In this document: positions 10,094 through 22,288 of the stretch, piece after piece
Layout: each line of letters starts with the position of its first letter
Numbering within the stretch: position 1 is the stretch's first letter
From: Haberlea rhodopensis
Taxonomy: Eukaryota; Streptophyta; Magnoliopsida; Lamiales; Gesneriaceae
Assembly: GCA_907163345.1 (NCBI GenBank)
Contig: CAJQUN010000040.1
Coordinates: 310,001 to 374,000 of the forward strand
Reading direction: 5' to 3'
Length of the DNA stretch: 64,000 nucleotides
Made by a program: the position numbers and the translations under genes
Notes under the pieces: generated by a model
Databases searched by the model: none
The model's input: the letters and a program-made list of their open reading frames with translations, nothing else
What the model was told of the DNA's origin: nothing

Positions 10094-12717
10094 TGTAAGG
10101 CTCCGATGCTAATTAATCCGGATTAAAGATGATTAAGCGAACCCGGATAATTAAAAGTATAGACTTTGAATTAAGGTGTTCCGGACCACGATGAGTCAAC
10201 AACTAGTGAAACATGTTTTAGTGCATGAGCATGTGCATGATCACATGACTTGGAGAACACATGCCACTAATTAATTTAACTCATGTTTAATACATGATAT
10301 TGGATCATTAATCTTGCAATTTAGTGAGATATTGACACATGTAGTCCACTGCACATTAAACATTAAAATATTTCCCCATTTCCTCCATTAAACTCACGCC
10401 CACCACTTTAGATTCAGATTTTGGTTGCTTTGTAGCTAGCACTTTCTCTCTCTAATTCATAAAAAAATTTCCTCTTCCTTCTCTCATCCCCATTTTCGAA
10501 AATTCAGCCTTTCTTTCACCCAAAATTCTTTTAAGTTTGTGAATGCATGTCACATGCAATCATAGAATTGAAGAGGCTTTGAGGTGGGAAGCTAGAAACC
10601 TCAAGAAATTGTGGGAGTGGAGGCTTGGTGGAAATTTTGGGTCTACAAGGGTATGAACCTGTTCTTATCTTTATTTAGATGAATTTTGTAGAATTTGGGT
10701 CGAAAATTATAGGAAGAATCACAAAAATGTTGGTGTATTTTATTAAAACAGAATCTGAAAATATTTGATGTTGCATGCAGTAGATGATTTCTAAATTTCG
10801 ATTTACTTATTCTCGGAATCTGACTTTGAGCCTCAAACAAAAGTTGTACATATTTCAATTTTATGCAATTTAAAAAAAGATTCATGCAATTTGGGTCACG
10901 GAAATAAAGGTTATGTCGATTTTAGTTTCAGTGCTCATTTTTTACTCTCCATGTCCATGCATGTCACATGCAGACTGTAATTCGACTTTCATGGCATTTT
11001 AACTTGCGAATTTGATTTCTGTCTTCAAATAAAACTTGTAGATATTTTCATTCTATTGAGTTTTTTTTAAAAAAGGACTCAATTCAGACTTATTTCCGAG
11101 TAGTTATGACTTGTATATTTTAAGTGCACAATCAATGTCCTGCATGTGGACGAAAATCCCATGCAGTGTGTTATCCGAGTTCCTGAGCATTTTTGGCTAG
11201 GAATTCCGGCAAATGTCCGGAAATACGTATTTTATTACTTTGTGTTGGCTGTCATTTGCCACTGGAAACACCCCATTTAAAGTTAAAAGGAAAGCGATAT
11301 GGCAATTTTACTAAAACAGCTCGAGCTGCAAAACAGAATTTCAAAAATTACGTTTTTAGTGTTTTTACTACATTTAAATGGAGGAATTAGCTTGACATCA
11401 TTCGAGAAGAAGAAGTCCTGAGTTTTTTTAACTTTGAGAACTGGATTTGGGCCATTTGGACATCATAAGAATTTATTATGATTTTTGTACGAAAACTGGT
11501 CAGTCTGAATTTTGAAGGAAAATCAGTAGGAACCATCCTTAAAACTTGTTGTAGCTTTTGTGCCTACTTAAGCACTTAGTGATAATTTTTAGTATATATG
11601 ACCAGGTTAATAGTTGATCTGAGAAGTCTCGGTAGATTAGCTTGGGTCGAGGTACGTTGAAATGAGTTTTATCATGACGTATGGCAAAGACGTGTAATGA
11701 TGCTAATGTATGGCCTTATATGTCATTATTTGATTTATATGACTAATTTGTCACTATATGATTCTTATGTGACTATATGACATGATGAATGTCTTGGATT
11801 ACATGATATGTGAAATTACATGATTTGTATATACTTTCACATGAGATTGCATGATATATTGAGTTGCATATGTCATTTGATGCATAAATGATTCATGTGC
11901 ATATCATATTGATCTATCATTCCTTTGATATCCATGATTATGACTGAGTTGATTCACTCTGAGTGTCGGGGACGACGAGCACGGTGATGACAGGCAGTAT
12001 AGGTAGCGACTGTAGTCACGCGCGTGTCACCGGACCTAGACACGAGGGATGGACGAACACAACACATAGGATGAGTCTCCTAGCGCAATGTGTGTGTGTT
12101 GTCACCCTCTGCTCGAGCTGCAATATTTGATGATACCTTCCTTTGGACTCCGATATTTGGTATCTTGAGATTCGATTCTTTATACCCTTTCATACATCGC
12201 ATTCATACATGGTATGCATTGCATGATACTTTGTCATTTGAATGATTTATTTATTTCTCGTACTGGGGTACTGACCCCCTTTGTGGGGGCTGTCATGTCT
12301 TTTGTTGTTCGGACATGACAGGCTTTACAGGAAGACATGGTGACGATGCTTACAGCGATGCATCGAGAGATACCAGAGCTCCTTAAGAGCGAGCTCATGT
12401 TTATATTTTATGTTTTGCGTCCCAATATTTGTTGGAATATTTTTACTTATGTTTTAACTTACCGGGGTATGCCCCGAGTATCTGTATTTTAATTATTTTA
12501 CTACTGGTTGATGATATACTTGATAATTTAAGTTATGATCAACATGTTGAATTGGAAACCAGAATTACATATTTTAAGTATCAGTATATATGTATCACCT
12601 AAAAGCGAAAAAAATTCTAGGGCCATTTAACAAGACATTTGAAATTAATCTTCCGATGTTTACATAAATTAATCACTGTGTGATAATTAAACACCACATT
12701 AGAAATGGGCCCTCACA
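10094..12717 (+). repeat. 5' LTR of the old chromovirus
   Basis: Starts TGTAAGG and ends CCTCACA, 2624 bp. It aligns along its length to 32788-35182 with many substitutions. It keeps two blocks that the 3' LTR has lost, about 166 bp (roughly 12170-12334) and about 90 bp (roughly 10863-10950). An open frame near 11193 is not supported by any domain. Confidence 0.93.
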
Positions 12718-13290
12718 TTATGGTATCAGAGCATATATTTGGGATATGCTCGAACTAGCGTTAGGACACTGAGAATAGACACAAATGAATTGTTTGTGCA
12801 TGTGTCCGACTATGTGATTTTATATGCTCTTGCCTGCTATGTTTACATGTTCGATAATGAGATTTTATACATGTAACGGATTACTAAGCAGGGACAGTTA
12901 TATGTCATATATCTGAGTATTTTAATATGCTGAGTTGCATATAAGAAAATTTGAATGCTGAGTTGCATATCTTCTAGAGAATTTGATAATTTTATTTGTT
13001 AGCACTGATAGTTGCTGATCGGTTGATGATGTAGAATAAGTGATGAGAACATCTCTGACTTGAGATTGTATATGATGTTTTGATTATGATGAACAGTTAG
13101 TGTTTGGGCAGGTAGCAGCGATACAGACTTTAAGAGCTATCTATTGTACCTGTAGGCACTGCAAACTGTTAATTGAATTATAACTTAGTGATATGCGTCC
13201 ATTATTGGGAATTTTATTTATCACTTTGGGACGTAATCCTTGGATATGGAGCCTGTCGTAATTCAGTTCCAGTTTATATGTCCACACTAT
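12718..13290 (+). other. Primer-binding site and leader of the old chromovirus
   Basis: TGGTATCAGAGCA at 12721-12733 is the standard plant primer-binding site complementary to the 3' end of initiator Met tRNA, three bases after the LTR. The rest is untranslated leader with no open frame. The last five bases (ACTAT, 13286-13290) are the left duplication of the Athila-type insertion. Confidence 0.85.
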
Positions 13291-14740
13291 TGGTAGCGCT
13301 TATCGCGTACGCCCAAATTAACCCTTCTCAAGTTAATAGCAAAAGTATGTAGTAGCGAGAGTAGGGATCGATCCCACGGGGAAGGTAGTATTTTTTTTCG
13401 TGTCAATTTAAAAAATGAATAGTAAAAAAGGGTTTTGAGTTGAGTGATTACTACTAAGCAAATTTTAAGAATTAAACTAATTAACGAGATTAACTAAAAC
13501 GGTTAAAACGTTTGAGAGTGAAGCGATTCTTGGTTCTCGGTCAACTTTACTTTTGGAAAATTCTCTCTTGATCATCAAATCATTAACATTTGAATTCTTT
13601 CAATTATTCATCGACTGGAAATTTAATTCCTACCCACCTTAATCATAGTCAAAGAGAAAACAGCATTCAATCCGACCCTTATCAATTCTCTAATCAAAAC
13701 TACAGCCGTTAATGATTAAATCAATGATAGATTTCAAAACTAGTGAATTCGATAAATCTAATCAATCAAAACTACAGTCGTTAATGGTTGATTACCCAAT
13801 TGTTTCTCCTAAGAATTCAATAACACCTACAGCCGGTAATTATTAATCTTAGTTGCTTCTTGATTAGCTATCGATTATGCATGTGAATACTAGGCGATCA
13901 ATCTAATAAACAAATACAATAATCATTGAAATCGATACCAAGAAACAGAATTGAAATCGAAATTAAATTCAACAAACAAACCAAAATTCTCACAAGAGAT
14001 TTGAATCCAAAAGCAAGTATCCTTTAAACCAAGAATCTAAGAGTTTAGCCTAGCATAATTGAATCTAAAAATAATAAGATATGATTCGAAAACATTAGAT
14101 AAACAAAGGAAAAGAAATTACTAAGTCAAATCACGATTCCAGCTTGTCGATTCCGGTTCCGTTCTTCGCGTTGTTCTTGATAAACTTGAAAGAAAAATCT
14201 TCTAAAAACCTAAAACTATTCTAAAATCTCCAAAATCTCTCTAAGAGGTGGTGAAAAATCGAGTTATATGGTCTTGGAGGCTTAAAACTAGGTTATAATC
14301 TTTTAAACATGGTAAAAGACTTATTTCCAAAATTTCGGACTCTTCGGCGATCGATCGCCCCTTTTATGGCGATCGATCGCTTCGTTATTTTTTTCAGCAA
14401 AATGCTTGAGGCGATCGATCGCTACAAAGTGGCGATTGATCGCTGCTTCGTAAATTTTGTTGCTCAAGTTTTTGTCCATAGGCGATCGATTTCCTCTCCC
14501 ATGCGGTCAATCGCCTCCTCCAAAATTACATTTTTGCCATTTTCTTGATCAATTTTTGAGTCCTTGTCATGTTCATGTCTTTTCTTGGTCTTTACACATC
14601 ATTTTTAGCTCGTTTTCTTCGATTGTACCTACAATTACACAAATATACGATTAGGTAGCATACGTATCAAATTATCCATCAAAACCTACCAAATCGTAGA
14701 CAATTAAGCGCTAAAGATGTGTCTATTTCTAGTCACATCA
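13291..14740 (-). repeat. 3' LTR of the Athila-type element
   Basis: On the minus strand it begins TGATGTGAC and ends GCTACCA, 1450 bp. It carries a cluster of GGCGATCGATCGC palindromes at about 14346-14520. Compared with the other copy it lacks one roughly 50-bp palindrome-bearing unit and keeps a 19-bp stretch near 14669 that the other copy lacks. Confidence 0.92.
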
Positions 14741-16136
14741 AACTCCATCATACTTACTCTTTACTCGACCTCGAGTAAACAAATAAGACTACAATATTTT
14801 CGGTTAGCTCATAGGTTCATAACAAAGCAACTTGTCCTCACTTTAATGCCTCAACAATTTTAACATGCACGGTACTGAAAGGCGGTGAAAAGTTAACAGT
14901 GGAACAAGTTCAATCCCTATACATTTCATACTCAACAAAGTAGTGAACGTGTGTGTGTGGTCATAAACAAGTGTTGTGTACAACTTATAGATCCAAAATA
15001 TGCAAAGCCATAATAGTTCAAGTCATACACTAACACAAGTATAAGCTCACTCGCACACTCTTCTCCACTATCTTAGCTACTTTGCAAACATAAATCAAGT
15101 ATGTCTTTATTAGCTTGTAGCTTGGCCTAGGTATTGGCTTATGAAAGAAAGGATAAAGATATATCAAACAAAAGAGTATGATGAAATGCACACTAAAACT
15201 TCTCTTCTTGCATGAATTTTTCAAACCTTGTTCATTTTTCAAGGTTTATTTCAACATTTTTTTTCTTCTTTTGTGTGCCTTGGCTCCCCTTGGAGTCATA
15301 TTTTTATCAAATTTCTCAAGGCATTCCTTTTCTTTCATGTATTTCATTCTTTTGACAATAAAGTTCACAAATATAATTCAATGAATTCTCAAGTGCATGT
15401 GAATGAAATACATCATACTCTCTTAAAAGGTATGGATTAAAATCATATTTAGGCTAAAAGGATAGGATGATAAGCTAGTCAAGGAATGTTGAATGGGGGC
15501 CCTTAGTATGCTTAGCATACTACCATTCTTTTACATTAAAGCTCAAAAAGGGTACTAGAGATTGATTTTGTTTACATGGTAGGCTTGAAAGGCTCAAACG
15601 CATCAAAGATTGCCTATATCACTTTCATGTTTGCAAGTAGTCTAGACATACGCCTCAAAGAGCATGTACTATCATAAAGTTCACACAATCTTCACTAAGC
15701 TATGCACACTTCACAAGTCATGACAATAATGTGCTCAAAATATTCAACTACTAAGTTAAAGTAAATTTTTCATTAGAGTTCAAAGTGTTCCAAGGTTAAC
15801 AATTCATCTATGTTCAAAAGCATGCATGATATCAATTAGGTTTCATAATGGGCTAGTGATTCTAAGCATGTGTTCATTACTAACTATCAGCTCAAAATTT
15901 TAAAATTTTTCGATTTTTTTGTATTTTTGAAATAAGAAAAACAATAAGACACCACTAATCCCTCCCCCATACTTAAATCTTACATTGTCCCCAATGTAAG
16001 GCAAAAATACAAGAAAAGAGAAAAGTTTAAACTAAAAAAAACAATAAAACTAAAAAGGTAAAAGGGAAACTAACTCCCCTTGGGTTGCCTCCCAAACAGC
16101 GCCTCTGTTTAACGTCGGTGGCCCGACGCCAGTCCT
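14741..16136 (-). other. Athila-type 3' non-coding region
   Basis: About 1.4 kb without a supported gene on either strand, AT-rich, with small open frames that carry no domain. On the minus strand it begins just past the gag-protease frame, where GGGAGGCAACCCAAGG (about 16077-16092) appears. That phrase is typical of the segment after pol in Athila-type elements. Finding it right after protease suggests pol was removed by internal deletion. Confidence 0.55.
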
Positions 16137-16195
16137 CTATCCAGGTGGTTGATGCAGTGTTGCTCTATCCTTCCTTAACCACCTCAATATCTTCT

Positions 16196-18601
16196 TCACT
16201 CCTCGGTATTTCGGCTTGTTGCTCTTTGAGTGGTCGTCCCCAGTCTTTGCTCCTTCGTCACTTGATTGACATGGTCGATCCGGAGGGTGCTTCTTTCCAA
16301 CGGTACGATCATGCAAGTGAGAAATAAGAGGGTCAGCAGTATCGTGAATAGATAAAGCAGCAATAGTATGAACAGTATGCACAGGATGAGAATCCATACC
16401 TCCGTTATCACCAAGGCCCTCAGTAGCCTTTCCCATCTCCCACAATTCATCATTATCAAAATTCGAATCATATGTATGCCAATATCGTAACTAGAATGCT
16501 CAAGAGTCTTAATGGGTTCATAGATGTTGAATTTTGCAACTTTACCATTAGACTCCAATGTTATCATACCACTATTCATATTGATTAGTGATTTTGATGT
16601 TTTCAAGAATGGTCTCCCTAAAAGGATTAGACTAGATGGATCACCATTTTCCATGTCTAAGACATAGAAATCGGCTAGGAAAACCAAGTTCTCTACATGC
16701 ACGATTACGTCTTCTATTATCCCCCTAGGTATGACCGTGGACTTATCAGCTAAATGAATCACAGTGTCATTTCTTTTTAAAAGTCCCGGTTTTAGTTGAG
16801 AATAGATTGAGTAAGGTATGACATTTATAGATGATCCTAAATCAAGCATAGCCTTCTCAATCCTATTAGCATTAATCATACATGGGATGGAAAACATACC
16901 ATGGTCCTTGCATTTATCGGGGATGCTTCTTTGGATGTCCGCCGAAACATTCTCACCTAGCTCGACCTTGGGCTGCCCTTCGCGTTCCTTGCACTTATCA
17001 TCTTTCTTGGCTTCCTTGAGAGGATCTTTTTCATTACAGTGTGGGGACATCTCGTAGAGCCTCTTGAGACCCTTGTCCTTCAAATTCATCTTCAATGCAA
17101 GGGGGAATGGGGGTTCACTTTTATATTCAGAAAAGTTGGGGAACTTACCTCGTGGTTTCTCCTCTTGCATGAGTTCTTCAACTTCTTTCTCCTTCTCCGT
17201 CTTCTCTTCGTTATTGGGTGGCGTCAGTACCACATCTTCCTCAGCTGTATCTTCGCTCATCTTCAAAGTGATAGCGCTCACATTCTCCATGGGGGTCACC
17301 TCCGGTTGTGAAGGTAGTCCATTTGAGATTCTTGCTTCAATCTTGTTGAGAGAAGTTGCCAGTTGTCCCATTTGCGTAGTCAAGCTCTGGATGCTCGCCC
17401 TCGTCTCCTGTTGAAATTGTAAGCTATTTTCAGCAATAACTTTAATACTATGTTCTAACCTGTCAGAAGGAGGGTGCGCTGGAGGTGGTGGAGGTCTCTG
17501 ATATAGCGGTCTATAGGGTGGAGGTTGGTGCATCTGTGAGTTTCCATAACCTTGGTTCGGATGGTCCTGCCAACCTTGATTGTAATTGCTCGATTGATTA
17601 CCATAGCTCCTTTGTGGGGGGCCTGGGAATCCTCCCGCGGCATTCACGTTCTCAGCGGCTGTCTCTTGTAGTGATGGGCATGCGTCCGTGGGATGGTTCG
17701 CAGCCAGACAGATTCCACACGGCTTTATCTTCCCTACATTTCCACCTGCAAGACCACGCACAAGAAAAGTTAGGTCTATCAGTTGTTGTTCCAGGTTTGA
17801 TACGTTTACCTCTTTTCTTTGCGGTTGTCCATGGCGAACATGTCCAAACTGTTGGGAATTGGCCGCCATGTTAGCTATCAAGCTCCTCGCCTCCTCCGCT
17901 GTCTTGTCAATAAATGCTCCTCCGCTTGCCGCATCCACCAAGTTCCTGTCACCGGAAAGCAAACCTTCATAGAAATATTGAATCAGCAGATGTTCACTTA
18001 TCTGATGTTGTGGACAACTTGCACACAACTTCTTGAACCGTTCCCAGTACTCATGCAGTGACTCCTCGTGGAACTGCTTCACGTCGTAGATCTCCTTCCT
18101 TATGTTAGTCGCCCTTGAAGCAGGAAAATACTTCTCCAGGAATACTCTTTGTAAGTCCGTCCACGTGGTGATCGATCTAGATGGTAAGTAGAATAGCCAG
18201 TCTTTTGCAGCGTCCTTTAGAGAAAATGGAAAGGCTCTTACCTTTATTTGATCCTCAGTGATTCCGGTCGGTTTCATAGTAGTGCACACCACATGGAATT
18301 CCATTAAATGCTTGTGCGGGTTTTCTCCTGCAAGACCATGAAAAGCTGGCAATAAGTGAATTAAACCAGATTTGAGTTCGAAATTTACGTTATTTGCGAA
18401 GGCAGGGAAAGTGATGGAGAGAGGTTGTTGATCAAAGTTAGGATTCGCCAACTGTCTTAAGCTTTGATTTGCAGCCATCATGGTCCTCTCTTCTTCTTCT
18501 TCAAGCAGCCTTGCTTCTCTTCTTCTTTGATGTACTGTCCTCTCTATCTCAGGATCGTAGTAAAAGTTATCTTCGTGATTAAACGATCCACCTGTACTCA
18601 T
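16196..18601 (-). pseudogene. Athila-type gag and aspartic protease
   Basis: Best start is ATG at 18601 (MSTGGSFNHEDNFYYD), about 70 bp past the primer-binding site; the frame is open further upstream only through the LTR. Gag core includes FHGLAGENPHKHLMEFH, WTDLQRVFLEKYFPASR and ESLHEYWERFKKLCASCP. A zinc knuckle CGICLAANHPTDAC and a Pro/Gln-rich stretch follow. Then comes the aspartic protease, with LDLGSSINVIPYSIY near 16830-16850 (DLGSS where Athila proteases usually have DLGAS) and LILLGRPFLKTS. Near 16465 the frame slips, and the conserved tail (LWEMGKATEGLG...) continues in the next frame to a stop at 16137. A hydrophobic tail in the slipped frame is an artefact. Otherwise nearly intact over about 700 residues. 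Confidence 0.85.
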
Positions 18602-18668
18602 CAACAAACCAAAGTAGTAATGCGGGATAACAAATAAAAAAATATCGACACAAAATAATACCAATGCC

Positions 18669-18690
18669 TTCCCCGGCAACGGCGCCAAAA
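18669..18690 (-). other. Primer-binding site, tRNA-Asp type
   Basis: The minus strand reads TGGCGCCGTTGCCGGGGA within two or three bases of the LTR end. This matches the 3' end expected of plant tRNA-Asp and is the usual site in Athila-type elements. It confirms the minus-strand orientation and marks 18693 as the inner edge of the 5' LTR. Confidence 0.85.
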
Positions 18691-19158
18691 TTTGGTAGCA
18701 CTTATCGCGTACGCCCAAATTAACCCTTCTCAAGTTAATAACAAAAGTATGTAGTAGCGAGAGTAGGGATCGATCCCACGGGGAAGGTAGTATTTTTTTC
18801 GTGTCAATTTAAAAAACGAATAGTAAAAAGGGGTTTTGAGTTGAATGATTACTACTAAGCAAATTTTAAGAATTAAACTAATTAACGAGATTAACTAAAA
18901 CGGTTAAAATGTTTGAGAGTGAAACGATTCTTGGTTCTCGATCAACTTTACTTTTGGAAAATTCTCTCTTGATCATCAAATCACTAACATTCAAATTCTT
19001 TAAATTATTCATCGATTGGAAATTTAATTCCTACCCACCTTAATCATAGTCAAAGAGAAAACAACATTCAATCCGACCCTTATCAATTCTCTAATCAAAA
19101 CTACAGCCGTTAATGATTAAATCAATGATTGATTTCAAAAATAGTGAATTCGATAAAT

Positions 19159-19163
19159 CTAAT
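19159..19163. repeat. Left target-site duplication CTAAT
   Basis: CTAAT before the LTR at 19164 matches CTAAT at 28221-28225 after the LTR end. The flanks rejoin to the sequence of the sister Athila LTR with a single CTAAT, which proves the insertion point. Confidence 0.95.
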
Positions 19164-21299
19164 TGTGACATCCCCGAAATGGTTAATTGCTATTTGGCTT
19201 TAAATTATGTTTACATGATTAATTATGTGGTAATTGATTATGTGTTGGGATTTATTTACCTTATGTGGAAATGCATGGCCATGTGGGTAGGGTGACCCGG
19301 GATTGCATTTCAGGGTGCATGTGGTGCATGTTGGGTAAATATTATGGGAAGCATGATTTATTTGCCTTGGTTAGCAATTTATGAGAAATCATGTGTTAAT
19401 TGATATTTGGTGCATTTTGAGTAAGTGCTTTGAAAAATATCATGTTGGAGTGTTTTATACACCATGGAATTGTTTGGCATGCATTTTAATTTAAAACTCA
19501 CCTTTATACCCAACCCCACCCCATCCACTCTTTTTACTTTACCAAATCAACTCCCACACAAACCCTTCTTCCAATTTTCGAGTTCCAACTTTGGGGTTAA
19601 GAGAAGTGCTTGCAAAATCTTGTTTTGAGGAGATTGTTGGGTGATTTGAGATCCCCAAGAGGTATGGGTACCTCATGTGTTAATTTTGTGAAGTTTTGTT
19701 TGAGTTTGGTTTGGTTTTGATTTGGTTTTAAAATGGGTTTTGTTGGGTTGTTGTGGGTTTGGTTAATGGTTGGATTTATGGTTGTTTTAAGGTGTATTTT
19801 GGAAGTTTATGTTGTATATGGGTGTTTTTGGGTTATTGGGTTGGAGTATTATGGTTTATATGTGGTTTGGGAAGATTCTGTGCACATTAATGGCGATTTC
19901 TCGCCTTTTCAGCATTTCTCGATCGATCGAGAATAGCTCCCGATCGATCGAGCTCGGCAGTAAGGAAAGTGGGAAATTTTCGGGCTTCCCGATCGATCGA
20001 GAAAATTCCCGATCGATCGAGACGTTTTCCCGATCGATCGGCATGGGTGCCCGATCGATCGAGACGGGCAGTGAGGCGATGGCCTCGGGGTGCAGACTCG
20101 CGATCGATCGGGTGAAAGGGCCGATCGATCGCCAGCCCCAGAAATGTTTTGCCTTGTTTTTTTTTGGCTATTTTGTGGATTTTTGGTAATTGGACTATTA
20201 TTGGGTTCTAATATTGATCTGTGTGAATATGTAGAACCAACCCAGGTGGCAACACAGCCGAGGAATTGAAGTCCTACCATATTCCACTTTTGGAAAGGTA
20301 CGTAGTGGACGTACGGGCACCCAACGGTAACATGTATTTTATATGCTCATTGTTTATGCATTGTGGATGCGAGTATATATGTGGTATTGCATTGTGGATG
20401 CATATACATGTTGATTTATGCCATATGAGGTATTGCATTGTGGATGCATATACATGGTAATTTATGCATATTGATGTTAGATGCATATTATGATTATTGG
20501 ATGCACATCCCATGAGTCGTGGTCATCCTTTGATGATTTTAATGCTTGCCGCTTTTTGTATTGGTTCCGCTAAATGTGAAGCGAGGGGTGGGAGCGCCGC
20601 ATGTCACATTTGAGCGTGGTTGTCATATGGGGCGAGGAAAGGGTATTTGCCGCTCTCTGTGAAGCGAGGGGTGGGAGCGCCGCATGTCCATTGTAGCGAG
20701 GTTATCCTATGCCGCCCATATGAATATAAGCGAGGGGCATTAAAATACACTGTGATGGACAGACTAGGGAATGGTGACCAATATGTGGTACAGTTGAGAT
20801 GGTATATGATGTCATGACATGTTTTGGCCATTAAAAATAATCTGTTGATTATACTCATGAGTTATGGTACAGGGACAACCAAACGGAAAGCGTTTGAAAT
20901 GCATGGAAAAACAGGAAGTGTTTTATATTGATTATGCATTACGCTTTATCTTCATATTGTGTTGAATATGAATGATTATTATTGCTCATGTTTGGGGGTT
21001 GTCCTTGTAGGTACCTTTTTGGCATGATAGACGGGCTTGAACGGGTTGAGACAGTGAGCTTCACGAGCATCCTTGGTAGATGAAAGGACAGGATTCTTTT
21101 GTATATGCCTACTCTAGGAGTAGCGTAAAACTATAGTGGACACATTCATTTGTTGGAATGTAATTAATCCTTTTGGTAGTCCTTTATTTTGGCATGTAAA
21201 TGCTTAAAGCTCATAGACTCAACTTGTTTACTCTACTCTGATCATTATTATTAGCTCTATTATGCCTTAATTCCGCACTTAAGGATTAGGGTCCTTACA
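19164..21299 (+). repeat. 5' LTR of the young Tekay element
   Basis: TGTGACATCC to CCTTACA, 2136 bp. It includes a GATCGATC palindrome array (19920-20132), two tandem copies of a roughly 55-bp unit with GTGGATGCATATACATG (about 20355-20460), and two copies of GCGAGGGGTGGGAGCGCCGC (20580-20690). It has no protein-coding content. Small open frames here owe their translations (repeated Ser-Ile-Asp-Arg) to the palindromes. Confidence 0.95.
19920..20132. repeat. Array of eight CGATCGATCG palindromes in LTR
   Basis: CGATCGATCG occurs eight times in about 210 bp, mostly as CCCGATCGATCGAG. Spacings vary and the spacer sequences are unrelated. The identical array is in the 3' LTR at about 26841-27053. 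Each motif is a perfect palindrome, and the cluster is far denser than chance. No protein known to me binds it. Confidence 0.9.
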
Positions 21300-21303
21300 T
21301 TAG

Positions 21304-21316
21304 TGGTATCAGAGCA
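21304..21316 (+). other. Primer-binding site, initiator Met tRNA
   Basis: TGGTATCAGAGCA lies four bases after the 5' LTR end and is complementary to the 3' end of plant initiator Met tRNA. This is the standard minus-strand priming site for Tekay-type elements. Confidence 0.92.
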
Positions 21317-21508
21317 GTGGTTAGAGAACCCGGGAACGAGTGAAGGGTAGCCTTAGCATGGTTGGCTAGGTGCTTACATTTGGAGCATGTTTATGCATGT
21401 GGTGCATATTATTGTATATCCTGTTATACTAACATGCTTATATCACTCCTGTTATCTAACGACATGTTATATATTGCTTTGGATTGTTGTTAACATTGGT
21501 GTTACAGC

Positions 21509-22288
21509 ATGGCTGCTAATGAGGAAGTCGGAGATGTTGGGAGTGTAAATGCGAGTATTGGACAGGCTAATCCTCTACCTCCACCGGCTGTAGGAATGGA
21601 ACCAGTGGTCCAGTTATTGCTACCGGGTGAGATTAGCTTGACGCAGTTTCTGTCTTATCATCCGCCCCGGTTTGAGGGGACAGAGTCCGGAGAAGAAGCT
21701 GAAGAGTGGCTGGAGAGACTTGAACAGATCTTTGTATCGGCTCCGTGTGCTATTACTGCTTGGCTGAGGCTGGCGGAGTTCCAGTTGGCTAAGAAACCAT
21801 TGATGTGGTGGAGGAGCACAGTGATGGAGATGAGAGCACTGGGTGCTGTGATTGACTGGACACTCTTCAGGACCAGGTTCTTGAACCGATACTTCTCCGC
21901 GGCAGCAAGACAGACAAAAGAGGATGAATTTGCAAGCCTGAGGCAGGGGAACATGACAGTGGCAGATTATGCCACACAGTACTCATCACTACTTAGGTAT
22001 GTCCCCCATATTGCCTCTGATGGACGTGCCAAGATGAGAAATTTCATGAAAGGACTGCGACCGGAGCTCTATGACCGGGTTATCATCAATAACCCAACTT
22101 CTTTTGATGATGCTCTCACAAGAGCGGAGCTTGCTGAGCTAGGAGTGGGAGCTTATGCCATGCCACCACCGGTACCGCAACAGAGGCAGACTAGTGACAG
22201 TTTGAGGCCTCGGGGTGAGCCATTTAAGCCCCGTGGTGCCTCTTCATCTTCGCGGTACGGTGGGAAGAAACACTTTGGACAGAAGTAG
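21509..22288 (+). pseudogene. Young Tekay gag, N-terminal part up to in-frame TAG
   Basis: Starts at ATG 21509 (MAANEEVGDVG), about 190 bp past the primer-binding site. It has the gypsy gag core: FLSYHPPRFEGTE, AEEWLERLEQIF, WTLFRTRFLNRYFS, VADYATQYSSLLRYVPHIA and FMKGLRPELYDRV. A basic tail precedes a TAG stop at 22286-22288. The same frame then runs on without a stop through the zinc knuckles into protease. The stop lies before the zinc knuckles, an odd place for programmed readthrough. A CAG-to-TAG change is the simpler reading. Confidence 0.85.

Noticed and set aside
16196..16490. Hydrophobic, membrane-like tail of the Athila-type gag-protease frame
   Set aside because: It arises after a frame slip near 16465. 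The conserved, hydrophilic continuation lies in the adjacent frame.
19733..20280. Open frames of 60-126 residues in both Tekay LTRs, with repeated Ser-Ile-Asp-Arg
   Set aside because: The repeats are translations of the CGATCGATCG palindromes, on both strands, inside a non-coding LTR. No start context, domain or conservation argument supports a protein.
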